A stretch of DNA of 64,000 nucleotides from Favolaschia claudopus (taxonomy: Eukaryota; Basidiomycota; Agaricomycetes; Agaricales; Mycenaceae): contig JAWWNJ010000004.1 in the NCBI GenBank assembly GCA_037176885.1, forward strand, positions 434,001 to 498,000. The letters are read 5' to 3'. Within the stretch, counting starts at the first letter, position 1. Each line of letters begins with the position of its first letter. A program made the position numbers and the translations under genes. Below the pieces are notes generated by a model that had not been told where the DNA came from, did not search any database, and worked only from the letters and a program-made list of their open reading frames with translations. Shown here piece after piece: positions 1 to 10,296 of this stretch.

Positions 1-833
1 GTGAATCACATGGACGCAGACAGTGAACGATAACCTGACGCTGGGAATGGGCAGAGGGAAAACCAAAGGCTAGAACGGGAAGAATATCAAAGAGCCTCGG
101 TACTGGCAAAGGAAACAGGCATCCCATAGAGCTCGATTTGTGAAGATAGGTTAGCCTGACCCAGACGACTAAAAGACGGAGCTTTGTCGCACCACAATGA
201 ATCGTGGAAACGATGGCAAGATTCAGTTCTGTGCCAGAAGATCCACACTATGGCGCCCAGGATACGGGACAGTCGTGTAAAACATCACCGAGCGGAACTT
301 GCCAACCTTAGTCCCTCAACTCTCGACGCCAAGCGCACACAACAACACAGTGAAGACGCAGCGAGCAACGCTCTCAGATCCATCGCTACACAGAGGAGAG
401 GGGAAAAAGAGGACAAACCGCGGAATGATCCCAAAGTTCCGGCAGAACTTGGAATTGAACGACACTTATCTTTCGAAATGATAGCTTCAAAAAATCCGAC
501 AATTCTAGGTCATGGAACACATTCTAGGGCCCATTTTTCGATTTTTGCGCAACTATGAATGTGGACAGTGTGATTACCAATACGATGAAGGATGCGATGT
601 GTGTTGTCGGTGGTGTAGTGGAAAGACGAGGGACGGAGGAGCTGGGAAGAGAAAGAGACGATAGATGGGGGATGATGGTGGTAAGGGAACAAGAGCAATT
701 CAAACTCCGCCGTGGGTCTCGATCGGGCTAACTTGCCGCCCGCAGTAATACCGGCAGAACACTCTGCTTCAGGCCAGCTTCAGCGCTTCAAGTCACTGCT
801 AATCTTCGTCTTCACCGCCCGACGGAATCTGCA
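1..833. other. Left-edge intergenic region, no gene recognised
   Basis: I see no gene I can support here. The longest open frames lack an ATG start and show no family motif. The stretch from about 560 to 830 is probably the promoter and leader of the carrier gene that begins at 834. A minus-strand frame with an ATG near 127 stays open to the window edge, but it has no recognisable feature. Confidence 0.5.
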
Positions 834-2115
834 ATGCCCGCCTCATTTACAGAATATCTGTTTCTTGCCCCTTCTCTTGCCCTCTCTTTGCTCGTCGTCG
901 TCCCACTCTCTGGCGTGCTTGTCCGTTTCAGAGCCAACTATACTCCTCGTGGTCTCGCTCTCGACAATGAAGGCGGTCCTGTAGTACACACTGGACCCGT
1001 CGTCACCTCTTATTTCGGCATGTTCAGGTAGTCCTTCGCGCGACGGGTCTTGTCAACTCGTGTCTCATATCCCTTCTGCCAGGCGTGTCTGGCAAATAGA
1101 GGGCTTACAGGGTCTCTATAAAGGCCTAAGTATGTTATCCTTGCTCTCTCTGTTTCGTTATAATTAACCAGAGATGTCCTGCAGTGCCCACATTCCTCAC
1201 CGCGCTTACTGTATCCCTCGCCATCCTCAGCTTCATGGACACTCCTAGTCACCGCCATGTTTCATATAGAGCCCCATCAGCCGGCCTGTTAGGCACCTTC
1301 TTGTATAGCATCCTCATGATGCTCATCAGCCTCCCGAGCGCTATTCTCACTTGTAAGTTTCTTGAATTTTTTCGTTGCTCACTACGACTGATCCATCTCA
1401 GACCGGTCTGTCCTTTTTACCGACTCGTCTCGTGAATGTTTCTTATTTTACGACTGGCAGTGCTGTGACAACTCCCCATAAACTGCCCTATTTCGGGCTC
1501 ATGAAGTCTCTCCGAGTCTTATTGACCCCCACTGAGAGGCGGCGGCCCTGGGTCATCTATTTAACACCCGGCCTGCTTGCTTCACAATGCCTGCACGTTG
1601 CCTACGTGGTACGCAAGTGCTCGGCTTCCCAATTCGCCTGCTCACGTCATTACTCAAAAGACGCTTATTTTGGCGCCTTTACACCGCCTCCTAGTACCTA
1701 TGTCCGAGTCGGGCATGTTCCCCGAGCTCTCGCCTGTCAAGCTTTCCATCTATCTTGCGGTGGTCATTGTCAGCGCCGCTATCCTCACTCCGTTGGAGGT
1801 TGTCTCTACGAGGCTTGCCATTCAGCGAAATCAAGCTTCTCCGGAATACAATTCAGTCTCCCAGGAAGTTGAAGGCGATGCAGAGGAAGTCGCCGAATAT
1901 GCTGGTGCCGAGGAGGATGTAATCGGGTAAGGATTGTATTTGCCTTCGTCCTTCGTTAATCTAAACTCTCTATTTGCAGACTGCGCACCGAGGCAGAGCC
2001 CTATACAGGACTCATTGACTGTGCTAAGACAATCGTTAACGAAGAAGGATTCAGAGCGTTGTACCGAGCATGGTGGGTAACTCTACTCGGAGGGACGGTC
2101 AGTGCATTGGCGTGA
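834..2115 (+). CDS. Mitochondrial carrier-like membrane protein
   Basis: Spliced, this gives a protein of about 320 residues, the usual size for a mitochondrial carrier family protein of the inner membrane. Exons by eye: 834-1027, 1083-1129, 1185-1352, 1402-1405, 1461-1608, 1661-1926, 1980-2115. Carrier-like features include the amphipathic stretch with IEGLQGLYKGL after the first repeat, a PLEVVSTR element (a PxExxxxR-type carrier motif) in the third repeat, and EEGFRALYRAWW near the end. Several hydrophobic segments lie between them. The first and second repeats have weak signature motifs, so this is a divergent carrier and I cannot name a substrate. The fourth coding exon is only 4 nt. It is needed to join ILT to YRAVTTPHKLP in frame. 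The call as a carrier-like protein is fairly secure; its transport role is inference. Confidence 0.75.
1402..1405 (+). other. 4-nt microexon in the carrier gene
   Basis: The bases ACCG lie between two well-formed introns, 1353-1401 (gtaagt to ctcag) and 1406-1460 (gtctgt to ggcag). The preceding exon ends one base into a codon. The four bases complete it and begin the next, giving T-Y-R-A-V-T-T-P-H-K. Direct joining of the flanking exons runs into a stop codon at once. Confidence 0.65.
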
Positions 2116-3106
2116 AGATGATCTTTGCTAATGGACCAAAATGGTCGACCTTCAACAATATGTAAGTATCTAGTCGGAGATGGTGCCCACACTTGTGAAC
2201 GGAATGGAATGTATTTTTGATCTAGATGTTGGAGTATGTTACCCTTCTCTGTTAATAGAGCCATACTGAATGACGGTGGTGGAGGCAGCGAGAATATGCT
2301 GGACATTTATAAACGCCATGTGGCGCGATTCACTGCAACCAATGACTAACCGGAAAGTCTAGCTCTCATGATTATATTTTTGTGAGTAGTACCATGGAAC
2401 GGTTTCTTTCGCAATTCGAAACACTCGGCGTCTGTTCCACAATCTGATAACGAACGAGCATTTTACTATTCTTATCGTTGCGTTATCCAGTATCTCTGTC
2501 ACCACAATCTACTGGCAGTTGGTTGGCCAAGCTAATCCGATGTTCCCCTGAGAAGGGACCTTCCTCCGTGGACTCCCAAGGCGAGTGCGAAACAGGGAAG
2601 ATGCTTGGCGGAATTATCCGAACGACGATGTCGCCGGTGTGAGCGAAAACCGCGTACTTGCTACAACTAATAATCCCGAACGGTGGTAAAGCACTTTGGA
2701 TAACTCACACTGGAGCTGCGGCGGCGAGGATATATGCGATGGTCGCGCGTCGGGGACTTGCCAGCTATTTTCCGCAGTAAACATTTTTTGTGCAAACTAC
2801 GGGTGCAGAACTTGGAGGTAAAGTGAATTCCCAAAATGGTAATTGTAGTTCCATTTCCCTGTGAGGATTTTCTGGTTGGTAGGACGGCGAGTCAAATACC
2901 GGTCAGTTGCTCACGCGTCAGTTGCCCCTCACGCCAAGTCCAGTGACCGTGGATCTAGGGCCCACCGCTGCTTCTTCCGATTCCTCGACTTGAGATTTAC
3001 CAAAAGTAGCATGATCCCCACGCCATTTAACTCTCATACTCGGCGCCAAGCACCTGCGAGAACGTCTATAAAGCCTCTCAAGAGCCTCTGCACACCCTCC
3101 ACTCCT
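2116..3106. other. Intergenic region between carrier and Zn2Cys6 genes
   Basis: About 990 bases with no reading frame that shows a family motif. It presumably holds the carrier terminator and the promoter of the downstream regulator. The open frame entering the regulator's first exon could be extended upstream to about 2861, but I see no reason to prefer that start. Confidence 0.5.
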
Positions 3107-4367
3107 ATGCCGACTGACCCCAGCCAGGAGAAAAAGCGAAAGACTGTTTCCAAGCCTACCTCTGAGGTCGCGCCAAATGATCATCGCAAAAAGTATTCAT
3201 TCAGCTCTTCCAGGCACATACCATACTAACTTGAAAAATCAAGACGCAGGAATCGCACTACCCAGTCGTGCCTCAATTGTCATACGACTAAGCGTATGGT
3301 GAGTTCCCGCCTCTATATTCTTGAAGAACGATATGAGTCACCTAGGGAAAATTACAGTGCGATCGAAAGCGCCCATGCTCCCGCTGCACACAACTTGGGC
3401 TGGTAGGTCGTGACCTTTGTGGGAGAGGCATTGATTCACCATTGGCAGACTGGTCTGTGCATCTACGAGGTAGACGATCCGAACAGAAAGCCCAAGCACC
3501 CCGACGAGAAATGGAGAATGCAAAATCGAATTGCTGAGCTAGAAGTTGTCATTCGAGAGGTGAGACAATTACTTCTTTATGGGAGCGCCGTCTTACATTT
3601 AGAGATAGTTGAAGAACAAGCCCCACCCCCGATGGACCGACGGCGTAGACGAGACCATACTTGATACACAGTCGGAATCTTCTTCGAGTTCAACTTCCAG
3701 CATGGAGCCCTCCCGACATACATCGACTGGGGACCTGGCCTGGACCGACCTCATCAATTGGGAATCTTCAGGTTCTTCTTCGTCGTCCTACAGTCATTCT
3801 CCCGTCAGCACCCCATCTCCCCTCCCTTTTCCACCCGTTTCCACCATTCATTTGTTGCCGCCCCCAAATATTTGTTGGGAACATTCGAAAATTCCCCAGT
3901 ACCCAGTCCCGTATAAAGACCTACGCCAACTGCAATGCAACTGCCTCGACAATCTAGGGTGCTATACTGTAGCCGCCGAGTTGCAATCCCACTTGCGGCG
4001 AACGTCTGCTGTTCTCTCGCGGTCGTTCGACCACTGTTTCGGATCGCGGTGCCTTCTTGACACTAAAATACGCGAACTCGAATCTCTCGTTGGGTACGCG
4101 CGCTCCAATTGTCCTCGCCGATACGTCATGCTTATCGGCGTATCGTTTAGGGACGCCCTCCAAAACAGCGGGCCCTTGCGTTCGGATGCCTTGGCCATGT
4201 TAGCGGAACCCCCGGTGCAATTGAATAGCATGTTGCCGAGTCTGGAAAATAGCGGGCAGCAGACACGGATAGCTTCTAAGGCACCAATGTGGGACGAGAG
4301 TGGGCTGCCAGCGTACGACGAATCTTTTATGGCTTGGGTTTCGCCACCCCCAAAGATGTATCCTTGA
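3107..4367 (+). CDS. Zn2Cys6 (GAL4-type) transcription factor
   Basis: A fungal binuclear zinc cluster regulator of about 351 residues. Exons: 3107-3192, 3244-3298, 3358-3402, 3449-3559, 3609-4367. The cluster is split over three exons and reads C-x2-C-x6-C-x5-C-x2-C-x8-C (SCLNCHTTKRMCDRKRPCSRC and onward to LC). It is followed by a linker and a short helix (IAELEVVIRE) that may dimerise. The remainder is Ser/Thr/Pro-rich, as in activation regions, with no fungal-TF middle homology region visible. The acceptor of exon 2 could be 3243 or 3249, both in frame. The start ATG was chosen because it precedes the basic stretch before the cluster; an in-frame ATG at about 3011 is possible. DNA targets cannot be read from the sequence. 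Confidence 0.8.
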
Positions 4368-4615
4368 GAACACGAATTTTGTGATTCCTAGCTAGTGTAA
4401 ATGGACATTGGAATCTAACGTTGAACGCATGCGTTTGTGAGCTTCGTTTCTGCGTCACCCGGTTGAGAAAAGCCTAGTATGTTTGTGGTAGGGTTGAGAA
4501 AGTTGTTCGCTTAGTCATGATGATCCCTCGCAGGTTTACATTTAACCACCACCTGTAACAGCTAACTCGCTTGCCGCTCTCTCATTGCACCTCAAACGTG
4601 AAGAAAGACTGAAAA

Positions 4616-5520
4616 ATGGCGTCGCACTTGGTACGAACAACCTCTAGTTCTGTCTGCACAGTTACTGACGAATTTTAGGCCAATATCTTTGGAACAGAGC
4701 AGGATCGCGTCAATTGCTCTTTCTACTACAAGGCTCGTTCTATCGCTTTGTTTATGCTCCCATGAAAACTCACTGAGGTTTTCTCATTCAGATCGGCGCT
4801 TGCCGTCATGGGGATCGCTGCTCACGCAAACATATCAAACCCCCGTTTTCGCAGACCATCTTGCTCCCGAACGTCTACCACAACCCGGCACACGATCCCG
4901 TCTGTAAACTCACTGAAAAGGAGCTTCAAGAAGGGTTTGACGCCGTCTACGAAGATCTCTACTGTGAACTCACCAAGTTTGGGCACTTGCTAGAGCTACA
5001 TGTGCGTCCCTGCCCTCTCTTCATTTTCATAACTCACTATTCTCTATAGGTGTGTGACAACGTTGGAGACCACCTTATTGGCAACGTATATGCCCGCTAC
5101 GAGTGGGAGACAGAGGCTCAGGCCGCTGTGGACAACTTAAACGAGAGATGGTATGCTGGTACGTTTTGATCATTTGCTACTCAACTACTTTCGTACTGAC
5201 TCATGAACGTAGGCCGCCCACTCTACGCAGAGCTTTCCCCTGTCACCGACTTCCGCGAAGCCTGCTGCCGGCAAAATGAAAATGGCGAATGCAACCGTGG
5301 AGGATTCTGTAACTTCATGCATCTTCGCTTGGCATCCAAAGAATTGGTCTCTTCTCTTCGCCATGGCCAGCGACTCGAGAGACGACTGAATCCTCCGAAA
5401 GCCAGCGGAGGAGGCGGAGGATGGGAGCCGACCAAGCGTGAGGCCGGGCGCGGACGTAGCGCTAGTCCTCCATCCAGGCGGGGTGGCAGCAACGGAGAGG
5501 ATCGTTGGACACGGAAATAA
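4616..5520 (+). CDS. U2AF1: U2AF small subunit (U2AF35), 3' splice-site recognition
   Basis: Small subunit of U2 auxiliary factor, which reads the AG at intron 3' ends in the nucleus. Exons 4616-4630, 4679-4732, 4792-5001, 5050-5158 and 5213-5520 give 231 residues. The first CCCH zinc finger is in NCSFYYKIGACRHGDRC followed by SRKH. A UHM/RRM-like domain follows, and then a second CCCH finger (ACCRQNENGECNRGGFCNFMH). The C-terminus is Gly/Arg/Ser-rich. The order and length match the family. The intron at 4733-4791 has a GC donor: the conserved join FYYK-IGACRHG leaves no GT alternative in frame. It is followed tail-to-tail by ALG14. Confidence in identity is very high. Confidence 0.95.
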
Positions 5521-5589
5521 ATTTAATTTGTACGCGTTTCTGACGTTTGGGTGTGTTTCCTCATGACAAAATGTGATGCTTCTTACAAG

Positions 5590-6474
5590 TTAAACCAGAA
5601 GGCCGTGAAATTCCGCGTTTCTGATTTTCTGTTGTAACTGGGGCCATTGGACTATAAATCTGTAGGTTTCGGTGTTTGGAGATGCGCAGTACGGTGCGGG
5701 CATCTGCATACCTGTCTACAACCCTGCAAAGCAGCTTCCCCGACAAGGAAAGGGAATTAACACGAGCGAAGGACTCTATATAGATAATCCTGGGTGCCGC
5801 TAGACCGAAGAACTGGACGCGTATATGAAAGATGATTGGATACCGCCTTTGAAATTTACCTTGTTCATGTAGACAGCAATACACAAAACGAAACAGGTGC
5901 CCGGTCCGTTAAGGACGAGAAGGTCTGCGAAAGACGAGCGCGCGCTGAACTGGGCGAATGCAACATGGTAAATGCATTTCAAAAGAGAGTATAAAGCAGT
6001 CGGCGGCGTTGTTAGGAGGCGCTGGTGAACACGTCGGGCACGAGGAATAGTCAATATCGTATATTGAGCAGAACTCTTCAATGGCTTCAGTATGTTTTGG
6101 CTACCCGAATGGAACTTACTTGGCTGGTTTGTTTGGACAATTCGAGATCATGCGCTTTCTGAGCGCTCAATACATCACCTTCACTGATGATGTATGTTCT
6201 CGGGGTGTATCGTGAAAAGTCTAGAGCAGAGATGAGAGTCAAGGCTTCGCTTGTGTGGCCACCTGGTGGGACTCAGAATTGTAAAGAAACGTGAATGCTG
6301 AACGTCGTTGCCTGAACCGAGAAACACAGCCAGAGACTTTGTTTTTGTCACCTGAACAGACACTTTTCCTCCGGGTAAAATACAGTAAATGCGATAAGTG
6401 ATCAGCGCAGCAAGTCCAAGAACAAGAACGAGCAGGAGGAGGAACATAAGAAAGCAATGGAATAAGCGTGTCAA
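5590..6474 (-). CDS. ALG14: UDP-GlcNAc transferase subunit ALG14
   Basis: Membrane-anchor subunit that recruits ALG13 to the cytosolic face of the ER for the second GlcNAc addition to dolichol in N-glycan synthesis. Minus-strand exons 6312-6474, 6120-6262, 5860-6084, 5712-5812 and 5590-5659 give about 233 residues. An N-terminal transmembrane helix (LLLLVLVLGLAALI) precedes the motif GSGGHTSEAL. Later landmarks are IPRARRVHQ, LLVLNGPGTC, APRIIYIESFARV and FIVQWPQL. The GSGGHT motif is formed only if the first intron (6263-6311) uses a GC donor. The next intron is either 35 or 44 nt, depending on the acceptor. The start codon is 63 bp from the CDC23 start on the other strand. Confidence 0.92.
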
Positions 6475-6537
6475 TGAACTGTGACTCGACGTGACTCAAC
6501 GTGTCTTCGATCTCAACCTCGATTGTCAAATTGAAAC
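6475..6537. promoter_or_regulatory. 63-bp head-to-head promoter, ALG14 / CDC23
   Basis: Only 63 bases separate the ATG of ALG14 (minus strand) from the chosen ATG of CDC23 (plus strand). Both promoters must overlap, or each must reach into the 5' end of its neighbour. No TATA-like element is obvious. Confidence 0.6.
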
Positions 6538-8879
6538 ATGGACCGCGAAATGGCGCAAGGCCTGCGGGTCGCGGTCAAGGAATGTTCAGAAAGAGGTCTA
6601 TATGCTGCTTCTAAATGGTCTGTTCTTTGAGAAACCGACCGGCCTTTCCGAGTTCAGAAAGGGCAACAGGGCTTCGGAATTGCTGCTCTCGGTCCCATTC
6701 GCCAAACGGCATCCCCCTCCACCTACACCTGAGGCAACTTCGTCGCAATTGAACGAGGACACGCAGCAATCTCTCGCTCCAACCCAAGTTTCAGACGATC
6801 CTCTCGCAGTCAGCCGTCATCCCTTGGCACCGTCGGTTCAGTCGCAACCAGAGGAAGTGCGAGCTCTTGAGCTGGAGTTTGAGGCGCAGGACGCCGATCT
6901 TCTGTTTGCAGCCCGTGCCTTTATCGAGTCTCGAGACCCGATGCGCGCAATTCACGTTTTGCACACATGCAAAAGCGCCAAAGCACAATTCCTAAGTCTC
7001 TACAGCCAGTTCATCGTAAGCCTATAGTCGCCACTGGTCGTACCTAATATTCATCTATTCAGGCCACTGAAAACAGGGCATCGAGGAGTTGGCATAAGCT
7101 CGATAGTGTGTGATCCTCTTGTTCTACATTCCCCTCAGGCATCATCCGGAACAGATAATCGCCACCAACCTAGGGACCCCGTCAATGCCACCGTTGAACA
7201 TCTGGCGAATCGGGTTGTCAACGTCGCAGACCCTTGGTTGCTATATCTGTCTGTTTATTGGTTCATTGATTTCAGTGGTTTATGTTAATGCGTTAAGTGC
7301 AGTAAAGGGCTCTTCTTGTCTCGTTTGGAGAATCGTCGTGACGAGGCAATCGAAAGCGCCATTCGCTCTATTGCTGGATTCCCGTGGAACTGGGCAGCAT
7401 GGACCCTTTTAGGCAGTTGTATTGAGGACGGTGAAGAGGTATTCCTCCGCCATCTTCGTTGAACCAAATCCCAAATCCCTTTTCAAGCTAGCAAGGATAC
7501 TTCCCTTTCTGCCTCTGTCATCAACACACCCCCTAGTTCAAATGTTCCAAGTAAAGACAATGAACGAATTGCAGATTTCCTCCGACGACGAACTGGGTCT
7601 CTGTGATCAGCTTTTGCGCCCAGATCGTTTCTCTAAAAGTCTTTGGGTGATGAGCCTGAGAGCGTGCGTACTTTACTGTAGTCACGGTAAGCCGGTTTTT
7701 CCTGCTATTTGAATGCTTTGACATGCTTCAAAAGAGTTCAAATCCGCACAAGCCCAGTTCGAGCGCATCTTTGCGATCGACCCACGCCGCGTCGACGATG
7801 TGGACATTTATTCAAATATCCTCTACGTTACAGATAGCGCAGTGAAGTTATCGCGGTTAGCCAACGAGTTTATTGCCTCGGACCGGGACCGTCCGGAGGT
7901 CTGCGGTGTACTTGGTACGCAACAACCCACTGATGACCAAAATACTGAAGACGCCTTGTTAGGCAATCTGCATTCGCTGCGATCAGAACATGAAAAGTCC
8001 GTAAAATATTTTCGACGAGCCACGCAACTCGACCGCACATATCTTCCGGCTTGGACTCTTATGGGCCATGAATACGTAGAGATGAAAAATTCCCAGATGG
8101 CTATTGAGTGTTACCGTCGGGCAGTAGGTTAGTACCACCAGAGTCCCGCAGCTAATTTTTTACTCACTCTGTTAGACGTCAACCGAAAAGACTACCGAGC
8201 TTGGTATGGTCTTGGGCAAGCATATGAGCTGCTGAACATGCATCAATTTGCTTTGCATTATTACCATCACGCTACTGCCCTGAGGTCAAGACCACCATCT
8301 CCCGTTGTGCACCGAACTGGAACTGACACTCTACTTAGACCGTACGATGTTCGCCTGTGGCAAGCGCAGGGTATGTGTTATGAAGAAATGGGAAAGTGGG
8401 TGGGCATACTCTGACTACATGCCTTCTCTAATGCAACGTCCTAGACTCCGCGAAGCTGTCGAATGTTTCAAGCGAGCGCTGATAATGGCAGATCCGCACG
8501 AAATCACGATTAATCTCAGGCTTGCAAATTTGTACGGAGCGATGCAAGATTACGCAGAGTCTAGTGCGTATCACCGTCGCGTTGTCGAGGTGTGTCAGGC
8601 CAATGGTGGGTGGCAGTCCATGTTGTGTTGTGTCGATGTCGTTGATTGCGTACAGGGCAACCCGTACAGGACTTTGCCAAGTCCAGCGTTAGAGTTGCGG
8701 AGTTTCACCTACGTACCGGTGGAGATTTACTGCTTGCTCGAGAATTTTTGACAACTGTTGCCGCGAGCAACGTTGAGGAGGTGGTTCAGGCTGCAGACCT
8801 TCTCAAGGCTGTTGATTCTGCTCTGCAAAAACGTAACGCCGATAGTGAGGATCGACGTAAGGAGGGCAAAGTCACTTAG
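6538..8879 (+). CDS. CDC23: Anaphase-promoting complex TPR subunit CDC23/APC8
   Basis: TPR scaffold subunit of the APC/C ubiquitin ligase, just under 600 residues after removal of a dozen or so introns. The N-terminus ([17 protein letters not shown]) and the later segments match the family: [46 protein letters not shown] and [12 protein letters not shown]. The C-terminal TPR array ([39 protein letters not shown]) follows. The start ATG was chosen because the frame from 6538 reads straight into the conserved helix via the 6618-6669 intron; an earlier non-ATG frame does not. One intron (7108-7138) appears to be only 31 nt: an exon ending HKLDS must join ASSGTDN in frame, and I found no longer alternative. 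It ends 88 bp before the GLTSCR1-domain gene on the same strand. Confidence 0.93.
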
Positions 8880-8967
8880 CCACGATAGTTTAGTGCCCTA
8901 AATTTGTTGTCGCCTATCGACCGGCCCTAAAGCGAAAGTTCACGTCACACAACTTTGAAGGCGAACA

Positions 8968-10130
8968 ATGCAAAATCCCTCTTTCTCTTTGTCCACGTTC
9001 TCCTCACCGACCCAAGCAAGCTCCTCAGTTGCTTCTTCATCATCTGCTCCTCTGTCGGTCGTTTATTCGTACGCTGGTGGCAATGGAACCTGGACCCCTC
9101 CTCCCTCCTGGAATCGTCCAGCCAGTGTGCCTCCTCCTGCTAAGAAGGTTCCTCCAGCCAGACAAAGAAATGCAGAAGAGGAAACTATAAAGAAGCGTAC
9201 AGCAGCCCGGTTCGTGCCGTTGTATTGGCGCAGGAACAAGGATAGTCTATTCACACTCATCCAGGATCGCCGCTCGTCTCGCACAAGATCGTGCCCTTGT
9301 CTTGAATCCTGACACTGAGACCCCATTTGTCGACACTGTCGATGTGGTGAACCGACTTCTACCGTACCATATATTTCAGCAGCCGAAAGAGGACTTGGAT
9401 CACAAGACACCTGACAACGACCTACGGACTGAGATTCAAGGTTTGCGAAGGCGCCATCGCCGCTGCAATTTGACTGAACATTCACAAGAAACGAGATTTG
9501 CAATTCAATGTTTCAAGCGAAAACGAAGGCTGGAGGAACGATTTAGACGACTCCGAACTCGCAGCGGAAAGGTGTGTTCATCGCGCAAAAATCTACGAAC
9601 TCGCTCTCAATTCGCTACAGAGACCCGCTCCTGATGATCAAGCTGTTGCCATAGCTCAGGCAGTCTTGGAAGCAGACCGTGCGGAAATACAACTCCTTAA
9701 CAGCGAATTACGCGCAGCACGAGCAGAATTGGAGAGAAGACGAGCCGCCAACCCGCGTCCCCAACCCCCAGTCAATGCTCAGCAATATTACCGCTTTGCG
9801 TACGCCCAGCCACAGCATACATATAACCCATCTTTTGCGTCGTCCATCCCGCCAACTACCCCGAGTAGTAACCCGAACCCCACGCCATATCCTCCAAACC
9901 CTCCAATATTGGTGACGCTGCCTGTCGCATCCCTTCCTTCGTTACAAGCTCTCGGTATCATCCCTGTTGCGTCGACTTCACTGGTTCCAGGTGCCCCTCC
10001 GCCGCCGGCAGTTTTGCGAGAGACTTCTGCGGATGGATCAGCGTTGAGTATGGAGTTCAATTTGACATCGCTACAGCCAACGCAGATGAGTGGACTCATA
10101 GTATTCCTAAACCAGCTCGTGTCGCGGTAG
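8968..10130 (+). CDS. GLTSCR1-domain protein (putative chromatin-remodelling subunit)
   Basis: Exons 8968-9209, 9265-9440, 9489-9571 and 9621-10130 encode 336 residues. The N-terminus is Ser/Pro-rich with SYAGGNGTWTPPPSW. From about residue 79 the protein matches my memory of the GLTSCR1/BICRA conserved region: RLAQDRALVLNPDTETPF, VVNRLLPYHIFQ, then ETRFAIQCFKRKRRLEERFRRLRTRSGK and PAPDDQAVAIAQAVLEAD. The C-terminal third is Pro-rich and low in complexity. In animals this domain marks subunits of non-canonical BAF (SWI/SNF) complexes; a similar role in a fungus is inference. The domain call rests on motif recognition without a profile search. Confidence 0.72.
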
Positions 10131-10296
10131 CACAGTAGCTAGTGTACCATTAGTGTTCGTGTTGTATTCAGGGATTGTAAAAATTTTTAAAGAATGTGAC
10201 ATAAAAGCTGCCATTTCCATTTATGGAATTGGCTGGGTACCTTTGTTTCTGAACTCTCAGTCGGGTATTTTGTAGTCGACCTACGACGACGGTGCA

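Noticed and set aside
1..127. Minus-strand frame with ATG at 127 open to the window edge
   Set aside because: Only about 42 codons are visible and nothing in them is diagnostic.
184..558. 124-codon plus-strand open frame near the left edge
   Set aside because: It has no ATG start and no recognisable motif.
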